In this document: piece by piece, positions 1 to 7,669 of the stretch
How the letters are laid out: each line of letters opens with the position of its first letter
Numbering within the stretch: the first letter of the stretch is position 1
From: Deltaproteobacteria bacterium
GTDB lineage: Bacteria; Desulfobacterota; Desulfobacteria; Desulfobacterales; SURF-7
Direction: 5' to 3'
NCBI GenBank assembly: GCA_019307665.1
Contig: JAFDJC010000031.1
Span: 1 to 16,369 of the forward strand
DNA: 16,369 nucleotides
The notes under the pieces: model-generated
Seen by the model: only the letters and a program-made list of their open reading frames with translations
Told to the model about the DNA's origin: nothing
The model's database searches: none
Made by a program: the position numbers and the translations under genes

Positions 1-1
1 A

Positions 2-142
2 GGGGTATCAAGACAGATGCTGCATGCATGGCAGCTTGGCATAATACATCCAGGAACCGGAAAACAGATGGTTTTTGAAGCCCCTGTTCCGGATGATATG
101 ACAGATGTTATCGAAGGTTTTAGAGCCCAAAGCAAGACTTGA
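2..142 (+). CDS. RluA/RluD-family 23S rRNA pseudouridine synthase, C-terminal fragment
   Basis: This is the 3' end of a gene that begins outside the window; frame 2 is open from the first base to a TGA at 140-142 and gives 46 residues. The fragment carries the typical C-terminal signature of RluA/RluC/RluD pseudouridine synthases: SRQMLHAWQLG, then HPGTGKQMVFEAPVPDDM, where family members read RQxLHAxxLxFxHPxTGxxMxFxAPLPxD. Such enzymes convert specific uridines of 23S rRNA to pseudouridine in the cytoplasm. The catalytic Asp domain and any S4 domain lie upstream and cannot be seen, so the exact paralogue (RluC or RluD) is undecided. It is convergent with etfA, separated by 56 bp in which I see no strong terminator hairpin. 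Confidence 0.85.
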   Translation, partial: GVSRQMLHAWQLGIIHPGTGKQMVFEAPVPDDMTDVIEGFRAQSKT

Positions 143-198
143 TTTTTTACTTCTCCCTGCCCCCTGACAACTGCCACATGCACCCTGTGAACGTTTAC

Positions 199-1203
199 TT
201 ATCTTCTGATTCTTTTTTTCAATTCTTTAATGAGAGCCGCACAAACCTGGTTCGCATCCGCCACAACGGCCACATCGGCTATTTTCATCATGGAAGCCTC
301 CGGATTTTTATTGACGGCAATGATGAACTTTGCATCTTCTATTGCGGCAGTATGTTGAATTGCCCCGCTGATGCCGAATGAAAAAAGAACCTGGGGCTTT
401 ATTTGTCTGCCCGCCTGACCTACCAGAGAATCATGGGTGGTCCACTTTGAGTAAACCACCGGACGAGTCGCCCCGACTTCACCGTCTAAAATCCCTGCCA
501 GCTCAAACAGTTTTTTAAATTTCTTCTTGCTGCCCATGCCACGTCCACCGCATACGACAATTCGCGCGTTTTCTATTTTTTGAGTACGCCTGGGTTCATG
601 TTTTGAACTTATCAATCGGACCCGGTCTTTGGGTAGATTTTTCGGTAGCGGAACGTTAACAATTTCACCGGTCACTTCATAATCATGAGGCAATTCTTTG
701 AATACACCGGGCCTGACGGTGGCCATCTGCGGCCTGTGCTCAGGAGTGATTATTTTTGCCAGCAGGTTGCCTCCAAAAGAAGGAGCGGTCTGTACAAGCA
801 GTCCGTCATTATTGATTTCAAGATCTATGCAGTCTGCTGTCAGGCCTGTATTAAGCCTTTTTGCAACGCGGGGCGCAAATTCCCTGCCAAAACATGTTGC
901 GCCAATTAGTATGGTTTCAGGCCCATGCTCCGATGCAAGCCTTTTCATCAATTCGACATATGTATCTATTCTATAACTTTTTAACGAAGCATGGTCGATC
1001 ACATAGACTTTTTGTGCACCATGGGCAATGTATTCGTTTACGTATTCGTCGACATCGCTGCCGAAAACGATGGCACATACACGGCCTTTTGTTCTTAATG
1101 CCAGTTCAGATGCTTTTGCAAGGAGCTGGAGCGTTACGCGATTCCTGAAGTAGTTTCGATAATCCCCGAATACCCAAATGTCTTTACCCGCTTTATTCAT
1201 CAT
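199..1203 (-). CDS. etfA: Electron transfer flavoprotein, alpha subunit
   Basis: The FAD-binding subunit of ETF accepts electrons from acyl-CoA dehydrogenases in the cytoplasm. About 334 residues, normal for the family and without an added ferredoxin domain. The N-terminal part (residues 8-190) matches the ETF alpha/beta fold. The C-terminal FAD domain shows GGRG (219-222), ATRP (R247), GQAG (262-265) and GISGAIQH (277-284). The usual GQTG is GQAG here, so the Thr that contacts the flavin in human ETF is Ala. An ATG at 1201-1203 overlaps the etfB stop by one base (TGATG), so translation is probably coupled; a TTG three bases upstream (1204-1206) and an ATG at 1198-1200 are alternatives. Last gene of the acd-etfB-etfA operon. 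Confidence 0.93.
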   Translation of the reverse strand: MMNKAGKDIWVFGDYRNYFRNRVTLQLLAKASELALRTKGRVCAIVFGSDVDEYVNEYIAHGAQKVYVIDHASLKSYRIDTYVELMKRLASEHGPETILIGATCFGREFAPRVAKRLNTGLTADCIDLEINNDGLLVQTAPSFGGNLLAKIITPEHRPQMATVRPGVFKELPHDYEVTGEIVNVPLPKNLPKDRVRLISSKHEPRRTQKIENARIVVCGGRGMGSKKKFKKLFELAGILDGEVGATRPVVYSKWTTHDSLVGQAGRQIKPQVLFSFGISGAIQHTAAIEDAKFIIAVNKNPEASMMKIADVAVVADANQVCAALIKELKKRIRR

Positions 1204-2063
1204 CAATCATTGTGCTCATGTGTTTTAAGGTCTTTTTCCATTGCACCACCGATTTTGTCACCATATGTTTCAAAAATATCTTCTACAATTTTTTTAACCG
1301 CGCCTTTAATGACGATATTTTCTTTATTAGCAGTGGGTGAAAATACATCTAATATTTTTGTTGGAGAGGCTTTGATTCCAATTAATTTACGGTCCAAGCC
1401 CAGACTGTCGGCATCCAGGGTTTTGATATCATCCCTGTTAAAAGCATCCTCCAGGCCACCAAGGGATGCATAGCGCGGATGAAAGTTTCCTGTTGTAACC
1501 GTCACAAGACCTGGAAGATCCATTTCCAGGGTTTCCAGAAAATCATCTGCCAAACGTTTAATGCGTATTGTTCTATTTTTAATTTCCAGGTTTTCGATGT
1601 AGGCAGCACCCGGTATGTCAAGCTCCTCGGCAAGCTGAGGTCCTACCTGGGCAGTTTCACTGTCACTCGTCTGGCTTCCACATAAAATCAGATCAAAATC
1701 AGGGCATTCCTTTTTTATCGCCCTTGAAAGAATAAGTGAAGTGACAAGGGTGTCCGCTCCTGCCATACGTTTATCGGTTAGGAGGATGCCCTGGTCTGCA
1801 CCAAGCGTCAGGGCCTCATAAAGGACTTCACCTGCCATAGTCGGGCCCATCGTCAAGGCGGTGATATGGGCGTCGTGTTTATGTTTTAACTGCAAGGCTG
1901 CTTCAAGCGCATGTTTGCAGGCAGGATTCATCATGCCTTCTGCAATCTCTCGCTTTAGGGTGCCGGTACGCGCATCCCATGGTAATTCGGAAACCATGGG
2001 TACCTGTTTGATACAAACTATTAGTTTTAACATAGTTTTTTTTTGCCAGACTGTGACATCCAT
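1203..2063 (-). CDS. etfB: Electron transfer flavoprotein, beta subunit
   Basis: Partner of EtfA. Up to 286 residues with the whole ETF-beta pattern: VCIKQVP, MNPACKHALEAAL, TMGP followed by ALTLGAD, AGADTLVTSLIL, and the nucleotide-binding loop SDSETAQVGPQLAEEL (about 133-148). A TAQVGP-type loop is common in ETFs of anaerobes, including electron-bifurcating ones, but it does not prove bifurcation. The ATG at 2061-2063 overlaps the stop of the dehydrogenase gene by one base (TAATG). A second in-frame ATG at 2031-2033 gives MLKLIVCIKQVP, which is where family members normally begin, so the true protein may be ten residues shorter. Neither start has a strong Shine-Dalgarno sequence, which fits translational coupling. 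Confidence 0.93.
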   Translation of the reverse strand: MDVTVWQKKTMLKLIVCIKQVPMVSELPWDARTGTLKREIAEGMMNPACKHALEAALQLKHKHDAHITALTMGPTMAGEVLYEALTLGADQGILLTDKRMAGADTLVTSLILSRAIKKECPDFDLILCGSQTSDSETAQVGPQLAEELDIPGAAYIENLEIKNRTIRIKRLADDFLETLEMDLPGLVTVTTGNFHPRYASLGGLEDAFNRDDIKTLDADSLGLDRKLIGIKASPTKILDVFSPTANKENIVIKGAVKKIVEDIFETYGDKIGGAMEKDLKTHEHND

Positions 2064-3211
2064 TATGTCGGTTTTGAAAGCACATGACGTGATATTACCA
2101 TACGTTGAACTTCGCTGGTGCCTTCATAAATTTCGGTAACCTTAGCGTCACGGAAAAACCGTTCCACATCATATTCCTTGCTGTAGCCATACCCTCCGTG
2201 AATCTGAACCGCAAGGCCGGTAACACGCGATGCAGTGGTGCTGCAGTATAATTTTGCCTTTGCCGCATCGGGGCCGAACTCTTTTCCTGAGTCTTTATAC
2301 GCACATGCTTTGTAAAGCAGAAGACGGGCAGCATCGATTTCCGTTGCCATGTCGGCCAGATAGTTTTGAATCGTCTGGAAAGAAGAAATGGGTCTCTTGA
2401 ACTGCTGCCTTTCTTTGGCGTATTTGACTGAAGCTTCAAATGCCGACTGAGCAATGCCAAGGGCCTGGGCAGCAATTCCAATTCGTCCGGTATTGAGTGC
2501 GGCAAGTCCGATTTTAAGTCCTTCCCCCCTCCGGCCCAAAAGGTTGTTTTTCGGGACACGACAATCTTCGAAAAAGAGAGATGAAACCTGGTTGGCCCTC
2601 ATGCCGCAAAGATCTTCTATCTCACCCACTGAGAATCCGGGTGTCTGTTTTTCAACGATGAAAACGCTTGCAGCTTTTCTGGGGTTTTCCGGGTTGGTAA
2701 CTGCAAAGATAAGGGCTGATCCGCAAACCCCGCCGTTGGTAACGAAAATTTTTGTACCATTGATGATATATTCTTCGTTATCCAATACTGCATTAGTTTC
2801 TACTCCGCCTGCATCTGAACCGGCATTTGCCTCTGTTAAACAAAAGGCGCCTATTTGTTCTCCGCTGGATAGAGACGGCAAAAAACGTTTTTTCTGTTCT
2901 TCTGTACCAAAGAGTACGATCGGATATGTGCCCACACTGTTGTGGACAGTTATGCAAAGCCCCATGGCCGCGCTTACTCGGGATATTTCTTCGATGGTTA
3001 TGGCATAGCTGATACTGTCAAGTTCGACACCGCCGTATTTTTTCGGGACTTGCAGGCCGAAAAAATTCAGAGGCCTCATTTTCTCAACAACTTCCCATGG
3101 AAATCTTGCATCCCGGTCTATTTCATGCGCAATGGGACCGAGTTCCGCTTCGACAAATTCGCGGACAGTTTTTCGAACCAGCTTATGTTTCATGCATGGG
3201 TTAAAATCCAA
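2063..3211 (-). CDS. Acyl-CoA dehydrogenase (short/medium-chain type)
   Basis: FAD enzyme that introduces (or, run in reverse, removes) an alpha-beta double bond in acyl-CoA and exchanges electrons with ETF. With a TTG start at 3209-3211 it has 382 residues, the usual length. Visible motifs: KHKLVRKTVREFVE at the N-terminus, FCLTEANAGSDAG (about 123-135), RQQFKRPI, QIHGGYGY (336-343), and IYEGTSEVQR with the catalytic-base Glu at 363. The TTG is preferred because GGAG lies 7 nt upstream (3219-3222) and the protein then begins MDFNPCMKHKL, close to the family start; an upstream in-frame TTG at 3239-3241 would add ten atypical residues. First gene of the operon with etfB and etfA. Acyl chain length cannot be read from sequence alone; butyryl-CoA or a branched or aromatic acyl-CoA is possible. 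Confidence 0.92.
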   Translation of the reverse strand: MDFNPCMKHKLVRKTVREFVEAELGPIAHEIDRDARFPWEVVEKMRPLNFFGLQVPKKYGGVELDSISYAITIEEISRVSAAMGLCITVHNSVGTYPIVLFGTEEQKKRFLPSLSSGEQIGAFCLTEANAGSDAGGVETNAVLDNEEYIINGTKIFVTNGGVCGSALIFAVTNPENPRKAASVFIVEKQTPGFSVGEIEDLCGMRANQVSSLFFEDCRVPKNNLLGRRGEGLKIGLAALNTGRIGIAAQALGIAQSAFEASVKYAKERQQFKRPISSFQTIQNYLADMATEIDAARLLLYKACAYKDSGKEFGPDAAKAKLYCSTTASRVTGLAVQIHGGYGYSKEYDVERFFRDAKVTEIYEGTSEVQRMVISRHVLSKPT

Positions 3212-3261
3212 ACCATATCTCCAGCTTGCCGATGACAACAATCACTAATATTTTAACGTGT

Positions 3262-3291
3262 TTTATTTCAGAGGAAAGCGGTTGATGTCAA
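3262..3291 (-). promoter_or_regulatory. Candidate sigma-70 promoter for the acd-etfBA operon
   Basis: On the minus strand a perfect TTGACA (3291-3286) is followed after 18 nt by AATAAA (3267-3262, 4 of 6 matches to TATAAT). Transcription would start near 3255, leaving a leader of roughly 44 nt before the TTG start at 3211. The -35 match is strong and the -10 weak. It is the best candidate in the 240 bp between this operon and the tRNA. Confidence 0.4.
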
Positions 3292-3378
3292 GAGGAAAAG
3301 GAGAGGGGACAAATTTCCTTTTGATGCCTTATGATGTAAATATAAGTCAAATCCGGTCTTGATTACAATATAAAACAC

Positions 3379-3408
3379 TTGACCGAATAAAACGTATTGT
3401 GTTAAAAA
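3379..3408 (+). promoter_or_regulatory. Possible promoter for tRNA-Thr and the kinase gene
   Basis: TTGACC (3379-3384) and TAAAAA (3403-3408) with an 18-nt spacer; the -10 is weak (4 of 6). Transcription would start near 3415, leaving about 68 nt of 5' leader to be trimmed from the tRNA. A perfect TTGACA at 3473-3478 is too close to the tRNA to serve it. Confidence 0.28.
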
Positions 3409-3482
3409 TGTCGAATCTGTTTGCTTTAATTCTTTGAAAGTCCGGTTTTCGTCTAAGCCAATTTATTACGAGTTGACAATGC

Positions 3483-3558
3483 GCCGACGTAGCTCAGGTG
3501 GCAGAGCAGCTGATTCGTAATCAGCAGGTCAGCGGTTCGAGTCCGCTCGTCGGCTCCA
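3483..3558 (+). tRNA. tRNA-Thr (anticodon CGU)
   Basis: A full cloverleaf of 76 nt including an encoded CCA. Acceptor stem GCCGACG (3483-3489) pairs with CGTCGGC (3548-3554), followed by discriminator T and CCA. The D stem is GCTC/GAGC, the anticodon stem GCTGA/TCAGC, with loop TTCGTAA and anticodon CGT at 3516-3518. The T stem is AGCGG/CCGCT around TTCGAGT. Anticodon CGU reads ACG (Thr), and G1-C72 and C2-G71 agree with known Thr identity elements. The kinase ORF begins 13 nt after the CCA with no room for a terminator. Confidence 0.97.
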
Positions 3559-3571
3559 ATGAAGGGAATAA

Positions 3572-6520
3572 ATGATTCTTAACGCATCCACCATAGGCAA
3601 CTCAAGCCAGACGTCCCAACCTCTTTACAACAGCAGAATTATGAATACTTTTGTCGAATACCTCGACAAGTGCTATCCCTCTGTTAAGATAAATGATGTT
3701 TTTGAATATGCAGACATTACAAAATATGAGGTAGATGACAGCGGACACTGGTTTTCACAGCGTCAGGCCGATCGTTTTCATGAAATAATTGTTGAAAAAA
3801 CAGGAAATGAAAACATTGCAAGGGATGCTGGCCGTTATATTACATCGGCAGCAAAAATTGGTCCACTCAGAAAGTTTGCACTGGGGATGATCAACCCGGC
3901 AAACGTATACCTGATGATCGGCAGGCTTTCCAGGGCAGTGTCGCGGGGCGCTATTATAAGCTCAAAAAAACTATCGCCCAACAAGGTGGAAATCATATCA
4001 ACACCAACGGTTGGAACTGACGAAAAACCCTATCAGTGTGAAAACCGGCTCGGAACCATTGAGTCTCTTTCAAAATTGTTTACCGATGAGTTTGCCGATG
4101 TCGAGCATCCATCTTGTATCCATAGGGGCGATGATTGCTGTAGATATCTGGTTTCATGGAAAAAGACGCAGTCTTATCGATGGAGGAAGGCCTGTAATAT
4201 TTTCATGATAAGTGGTCTTATCGTATCGACAGGGCTCTCTTTGACGATAAAGCCTGGGTCCCTGCCTCTATTCCTGACACCATTCCTGTTTTTAAGCCTT
4301 TTATTATTCCTATATGCTGAATATCTTCAAAAAAAGGCGCTTGAAAAAATTATTTATGATCAAGGGGATGTTGCCAAGGAACTTATAGATGAAATAAACA
4401 CTCATCACAGCAATGCGGTTCTGGTGCAGGAGGTTGGCCGGGCTATTTCAACTGTTATGGATATAGACAAAGTAATTGAAGGCGTTCTGAAGTTAATAGA
4501 GAAGCATCTTAATTTTGATCGCGGCATGATAATGATTGCAGATGATGAAAATACATTTCTGAGATTCAAGACAGGATATGGATATAGTGAAGACGAGGAG
4601 AAGGTACTTAAAGATATTGAATTTAGAATTGATGATGCTGATTCTGTGGAAGCCCTGGTTAAGTCTTTCAAAAAAAGGGAACCTTTTGTCGCGAATTCTC
4701 CTTTGGAAATAAAGAATAACTTTTCAAAACAGAATGGTTTTAAATTGGTCGAAAAAATGGGCATTGAATCGTTTGTTTGTGTGCCGATTGCATATAAGGA
4801 AGAGCCACTTGGCCTGCTTTTCGTGGAAAATATACGGTATAAAAAGCAGCTTGTCCAAAGTGAAATAAACCTTCTTGAAGGGATTGCTTCCCAGACAGCC
4901 GTGAGCATAGTAAATGCCACGTCTTTTCAAAGGATTCAAGAGAACGAGGAGAAATACCGGCTTCTTGCAGAGAATGCTACAGACGTTATATGGGTGCTTG
5001 ATATGGACTTGCAGAAATATACATACGTCAGTCCTGCTATAACGAAACTTATAGGCTATAAACCGGTTGAAATTATGGCTTTCAATCTGGAAGAGAGCCT
5101 GCCATTATTTTCACCTGAAATTACTGTTGCGACTATTAATAAGATGCTGGAAAAAGCAGCTGAAAGTAATGAGGAATCTTCAAATACCTGGACAATGGAG
5201 CTGGAGATTCCCTGCAAAGACGGTTCAAATGTATTTACTGAAACTTCGGTGAGCCTTTTAGACGATCCGGAAGGGACAAAACCAAAGCTGCTAGGTATCA
5301 CAAGGGATATATCTGAACGGAAAAAAGCGGATAAGGAAAGGCAACAGCTTGAATCGCAGCTTCAGCAGTCCCAGAAAATGGAATCAATCGGAACACTTGC
5401 AGGCGGTATCGCACATGATTTTAACAATATCCTTGGCATAATACTCGGAAATACAGAAATGTCTCTGAAAGATATTCCTGACGGCAACAGGGCAAAGCAA
5501 ACTTTGGAGGAAGTCCGAGATGCAAGTCTGAGAGCAAAGGACATGATCCAGCAACTACTGAGCTTTGGCCGAAAATCTGATTATGTGCGAAAACCCCTTA
5601 AAATTATCCCTGATATTAATGAATCACTTAAATTTTTAAGATCTTCAATACCGAGAAGTGTGAAAATTAAAAAAATATTTCCTGAAGATTCATATACAAT
5701 CCTTGCCGACCAGACTCAAATTCATCAGATTATGATTAACCTTTGTTCAAATGCCTTTGATGCCATGGAGGAAGACGGCGGATTATTAACGGTTCAGCTT
5801 GCGGATGAAAATATCTATCAGTGGTCCATGAAGTCCGCAAACCGCCTTGCTCCCGGGCAATATGTTAAACTGTCGATTATTGATACCGGTCATGGCATGT
5901 CAAGTGACACGATCAAAAGAATTTTTGAACCATATTTTACAACCAAAGATGTGGGAAAAGGTACAGGAATGGGGCTGGCAGTTGTTCATGGTATTGTTGA
6001 GAAATATGGAGGACATATTTCCGTTGAAAGTGAAATAGGAAAAGGCACTGTGTTTAACCTGTGGCTTCCTGCGGTTGACAAGTTGGAAGAGAAGCCTGAA
6101 CCCTTTGCCGAAAAAATTCTTCCCAGAGGAACTGAGCACATACTTTATGTGGATGATGAAGAATCAATGGCAAGGATGGGGCAGATGGTGCTGGAACGAC
6201 TTGATTATCAGGTAAAAATAGCAACAGGCCCTGCCGAGGCCCTCGATTTGCTGCAGAATAATCCTGAGAGTCTTTTTAAACTTGTGGTTACCGATTTCTC
6301 AATGCCGGGTATGACCGGTAGGAAACTCGCGGAACATATCTTTTCGATCAACCCTGATTTACCTGTAATTCTCTGCACCGGTTTTTCAGAACAGTATATC
6401 GAAAAAGGTGTCAGTAAGACCAATATACAAAAATGCCTGGAAAAACCCTTCAACATGAGCGAACTGGCAAGTGCCGTCAGGGAAGTACTTGATTCCCAAA
6501 AACCTGACTCCGCAGAATAA
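3572..6520 (+). CDS. Membrane-anchored hybrid sensor histidine kinase (novel sensor-2TM-GAF-PAS-HisKA-HATPase-REC)
   Basis: A 982-residue hybrid kinase. Order: an N-terminal soluble domain (about 24-197) with YQCENR and a Cys-rich CIHRGDDCCRYLVSW end; two membrane segments (about 208-226 and 231-250); a GAF domain (about 283-455); a PAS domain with PAC tail (about 457-583, ending GITRDISERKKA); a HisKA domain with phospho-accepting His615 in GGIAHDFNN; HATPase_c with INLCSNAFDA (722-731), DTGHGM (771-776) and GKGTGMGL (795-802); and a receiver domain with DD at 861-862, phospho-acceptor Asp908 in VVTDFSMPGM, Thr936 and Lys958. The N-terminal domain resembles V4R-like ligand pockets only loosely; I infer a sensory role but not a ligand. 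The start has AAGGGAA just upstream. No separate response regulator is adjacent. It may be co-transcribed with tRNA-Thr. Confidence 0.92.
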   Translation: MILNASTIGNSSQTSQPLYNSRIMNTFVEYLDKCYPSVKINDVFEYADITKYEVDDSGHWFSQRQADRFHEIIVEKTGNENIARDAGRYITSAAKIGPLRKFALGMINPANVYLMIGRLSRAVSRGAIISSKKLSPNKVEIISTPTVGTDEKPYQCENRLGTIESLSKLFTDEFADVEHPSCIHRGDDCCRYLVSWKKTQSYRWRKACNIFMISGLIVSTGLSLTIKPGSLPLFLTPFLFLSLLLFLYAEYLQKKALEKIIYDQGDVAKELIDEINTHHSNAVLVQEVGRAISTVMDIDKVIEGVLKLIEKHLNFDRGMIMIADDENTFLRFKTGYGYSEDEEKVLKDIEFRIDDADSVEALVKSFKKREPFVANSPLEIKNNFSKQNGFKLVEKMGIESFVCVPIAYKEEPLGLLFVENIRYKKQLVQSEINLLEGIASQTAVSIVNATSFQRIQENEEKYRLLAENATDVIWVLDMDLQKYTYVSPAITKLIGYKPVEIMAFNLEESLPLFSPEITVATINKMLEKAAESNEESSNTWTMELEIPCKDGSNVFTETSVSLLDDPEGTKPKLLGITRDISERKKADKERQQLESQLQQSQKMESIGTLAGGIAHDFNNILGIILGNTEMSLKDIPDGNRAKQTLEEVRDASLRAKDMIQQLLSFGRKSDYVRKPLKIIPDINESLKFLRSSIPRSVKIKKIFPEDSYTILADQTQIHQIMINLCSNAFDAMEEDGGLLTVQLADENIYQWSMKSANRLAPGQYVKLSIIDTGHGMSSDTIKRIFEPYFTTKDVGKGTGMGLAVVHGIVEKYGGHISVESEIGKGTVFNLWLPAVDKLEEKPEPFAEKILPRGTEHILYVDDEESMARMGQMVLERLDYQVKIATGPAEALDLLQNNPESLFKLVVTDFSMPGMTGRKLAEHIFSINPDLPVILCTGFSEQYIEKGVSKTNIQKCLEKPFNMSELASAVREVLDSQKPDSAE

Positions 6521-6544
6521 GCTTGTTCTTCACTACTTTTCCCT

Positions 6545-6556
6545 GCTGATATCAGC
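6545..6556. repeat. 12-bp perfect palindrome in the kinase-flavoprotein gap
   Basis: GCTGATATCAGC lies 24 bp after the kinase stop, in a 178-bp gap that otherwise holds only AT-rich sequence and a good ribosome binding site. It could be an operator or part of a weak 3' hairpin. No T-tract follows, so it is not a convincing terminator. Confidence 0.3.
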
Positions 6557-6698
6557 CTCTTCAAAAGTTGCCATTTTTTATTGTATACGAGAAAAGATTT
6601 GAGTTTTTGGTCATTTTTGTTAGTAGTATAACCTTGAGGAGAATTTAAGGAAATATTCGACAATAGTTTCAAAATCAAAATAAAGGAAAGGAAGAATC

Positions 6699-7661
6699 AT
6701 GTTTAAAACAGCTTTGACGGAAAAACTGGGGATAAAACACCCGATTGTTGGTGGAACCATGATGTCTATTTCAACTGCGGATTTTGTTGCAGACATTTCA
6801 AATGCCGGTGGATTGGGTATTCTGGCATCAGCTATTTACCAGTCACGCGAAGAGTTTGCAGAAGCCATAGACAGGATAAATGAACGGACGGATAAACCAT
6901 TTGCCGTAAATATTAACCTGTTTCCGAGCATGCGTCCCATAGACAATGATGATTATGTGGATGTACTGGTTGAAAAAGGGGTCAAGATTGTTGAAACGTC
7001 AGGCCACTCCGCTCCTGTTGAACTGTGCGAGAGGTTTAAAAATGCAGGAATGACCTGGATACATAAATGCGTGGGGATAAGATATGCACAGAAGGTTGAA
7101 AAGATGGGCGCGGATATGGTGACGGTTGTGGGTTATGAAAACGGCGGTGCCACGGGTAGGCTAGATATTGGAACAATTGTACTGATTCCTGCGGTTAAGG
7201 ATGCTGTGAACCTTCCGGTTATCGGGGGAGGGGGAGTTTCGGACGGCAGGGGCTTGGCTGCTGTATTGTCTTTGGGCGCAGCAGGCGTGATCATAGGTAC
7301 ACGATTGATGATGACCAAGGAATGCCCCATTCATGACAATCTGAAAAAAGCACTGATCGATGCCACGGAACTTGATACCATGCTCGTTATGCGCTCCATT
7401 GGAGCTACTCACCGCGTCTGGACAAATCAAGCGGCAAAAACATGTGCTGAAAAAGAGGCGACCGGCGCTGATCTTGCAGAACTTTTGACAGTTATTTCCG
7501 GTGATAATACAAGGAGACTTTATGGAGAAGGTGAGCTTGATGCCGGCATAGTAGCCTTGGGTCAGGGAGTGGGGCTTAATCATGACATTCCGACCCTTAA
7601 GGAACTTTTCGACCGAATGATTGGAGAAGCCGAAGAAGCGTTAAACCGGTTTCAGAACTAA
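6699..7661 (+). CDS. Nitronate monooxygenase / FabK-like FMN protein lacking the family His
   Basis: A 320-residue TIM-barrel flavoprotein of the nitronate monooxygenase (2-nitropropane dioxygenase)/FabK superfamily. Signs are the N-terminal LGIKHPIVGGTMMSIS, SNAGGLGILAS (34-44), the FMN-phosphate loops PVIGGGGVSDGRG (173-185) and GAAGVIIGTRL (193-203). In typical members the central motif is GxEAGGHxG with a catalytic His; here it reads GYENGGATG (145-153) with Ala at 151. Classical nitronate oxidation or FabK chemistry is therefore doubtful, and the substrate is unknown. Strong ribosome binding site (AAGGAAAGGAAG) a few bases before the ATG. The larE gene follows 8 nt after the stop, so the two are probably one transcript. 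Automatic annotation would likely call it nitronate monooxygenase. Confidence 0.85.
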   Translation: MFKTALTEKLGIKHPIVGGTMMSISTADFVADISNAGGLGILASAIYQSREEFAEAIDRINERTDKPFAVNINLFPSMRPIDNDDYVDVLVEKGVKIVETSGHSAPVELCERFKNAGMTWIHKCVGIRYAQKVEKMGADMVTVVGYENGGATGRLDIGTIVLIPAVKDAVNLPVIGGGGVSDGRGLAAVLSLGAAGVIIGTRLMMTKECPIHDNLKKALIDATELDTMLVMRSIGATHRVWTNQAAKTCAEKEATGADLAELLTVISGDNTRRLYGEGELDAGIVALGQGVGLNHDIPTLKELFDRMIGEAEEALNRFQN

Positions 7662-7669
7662 GAAAGGTT

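Noticed and set aside
2454..3008. 184-codon plus-strand frame opposite the acyl-CoA dehydrogenase
   Set aside because: Antisense shadow of a clear conserved gene; the protein has no domain-like pattern.
3473..3478. Perfect TTGACA just before tRNA-Thr
   Set aside because: A -10 box at proper spacing would fall inside the tRNA, so it cannot drive the tRNA. No good -10 for the kinase follows at the right distance.
6599..6632. TTGAGT and TATAAC upstream of the nitronate monooxygenase-like gene
   Set aside because: The spacing is 22 nt, too long for a standard promoter, and no better -35 lies at 16-18 nt.
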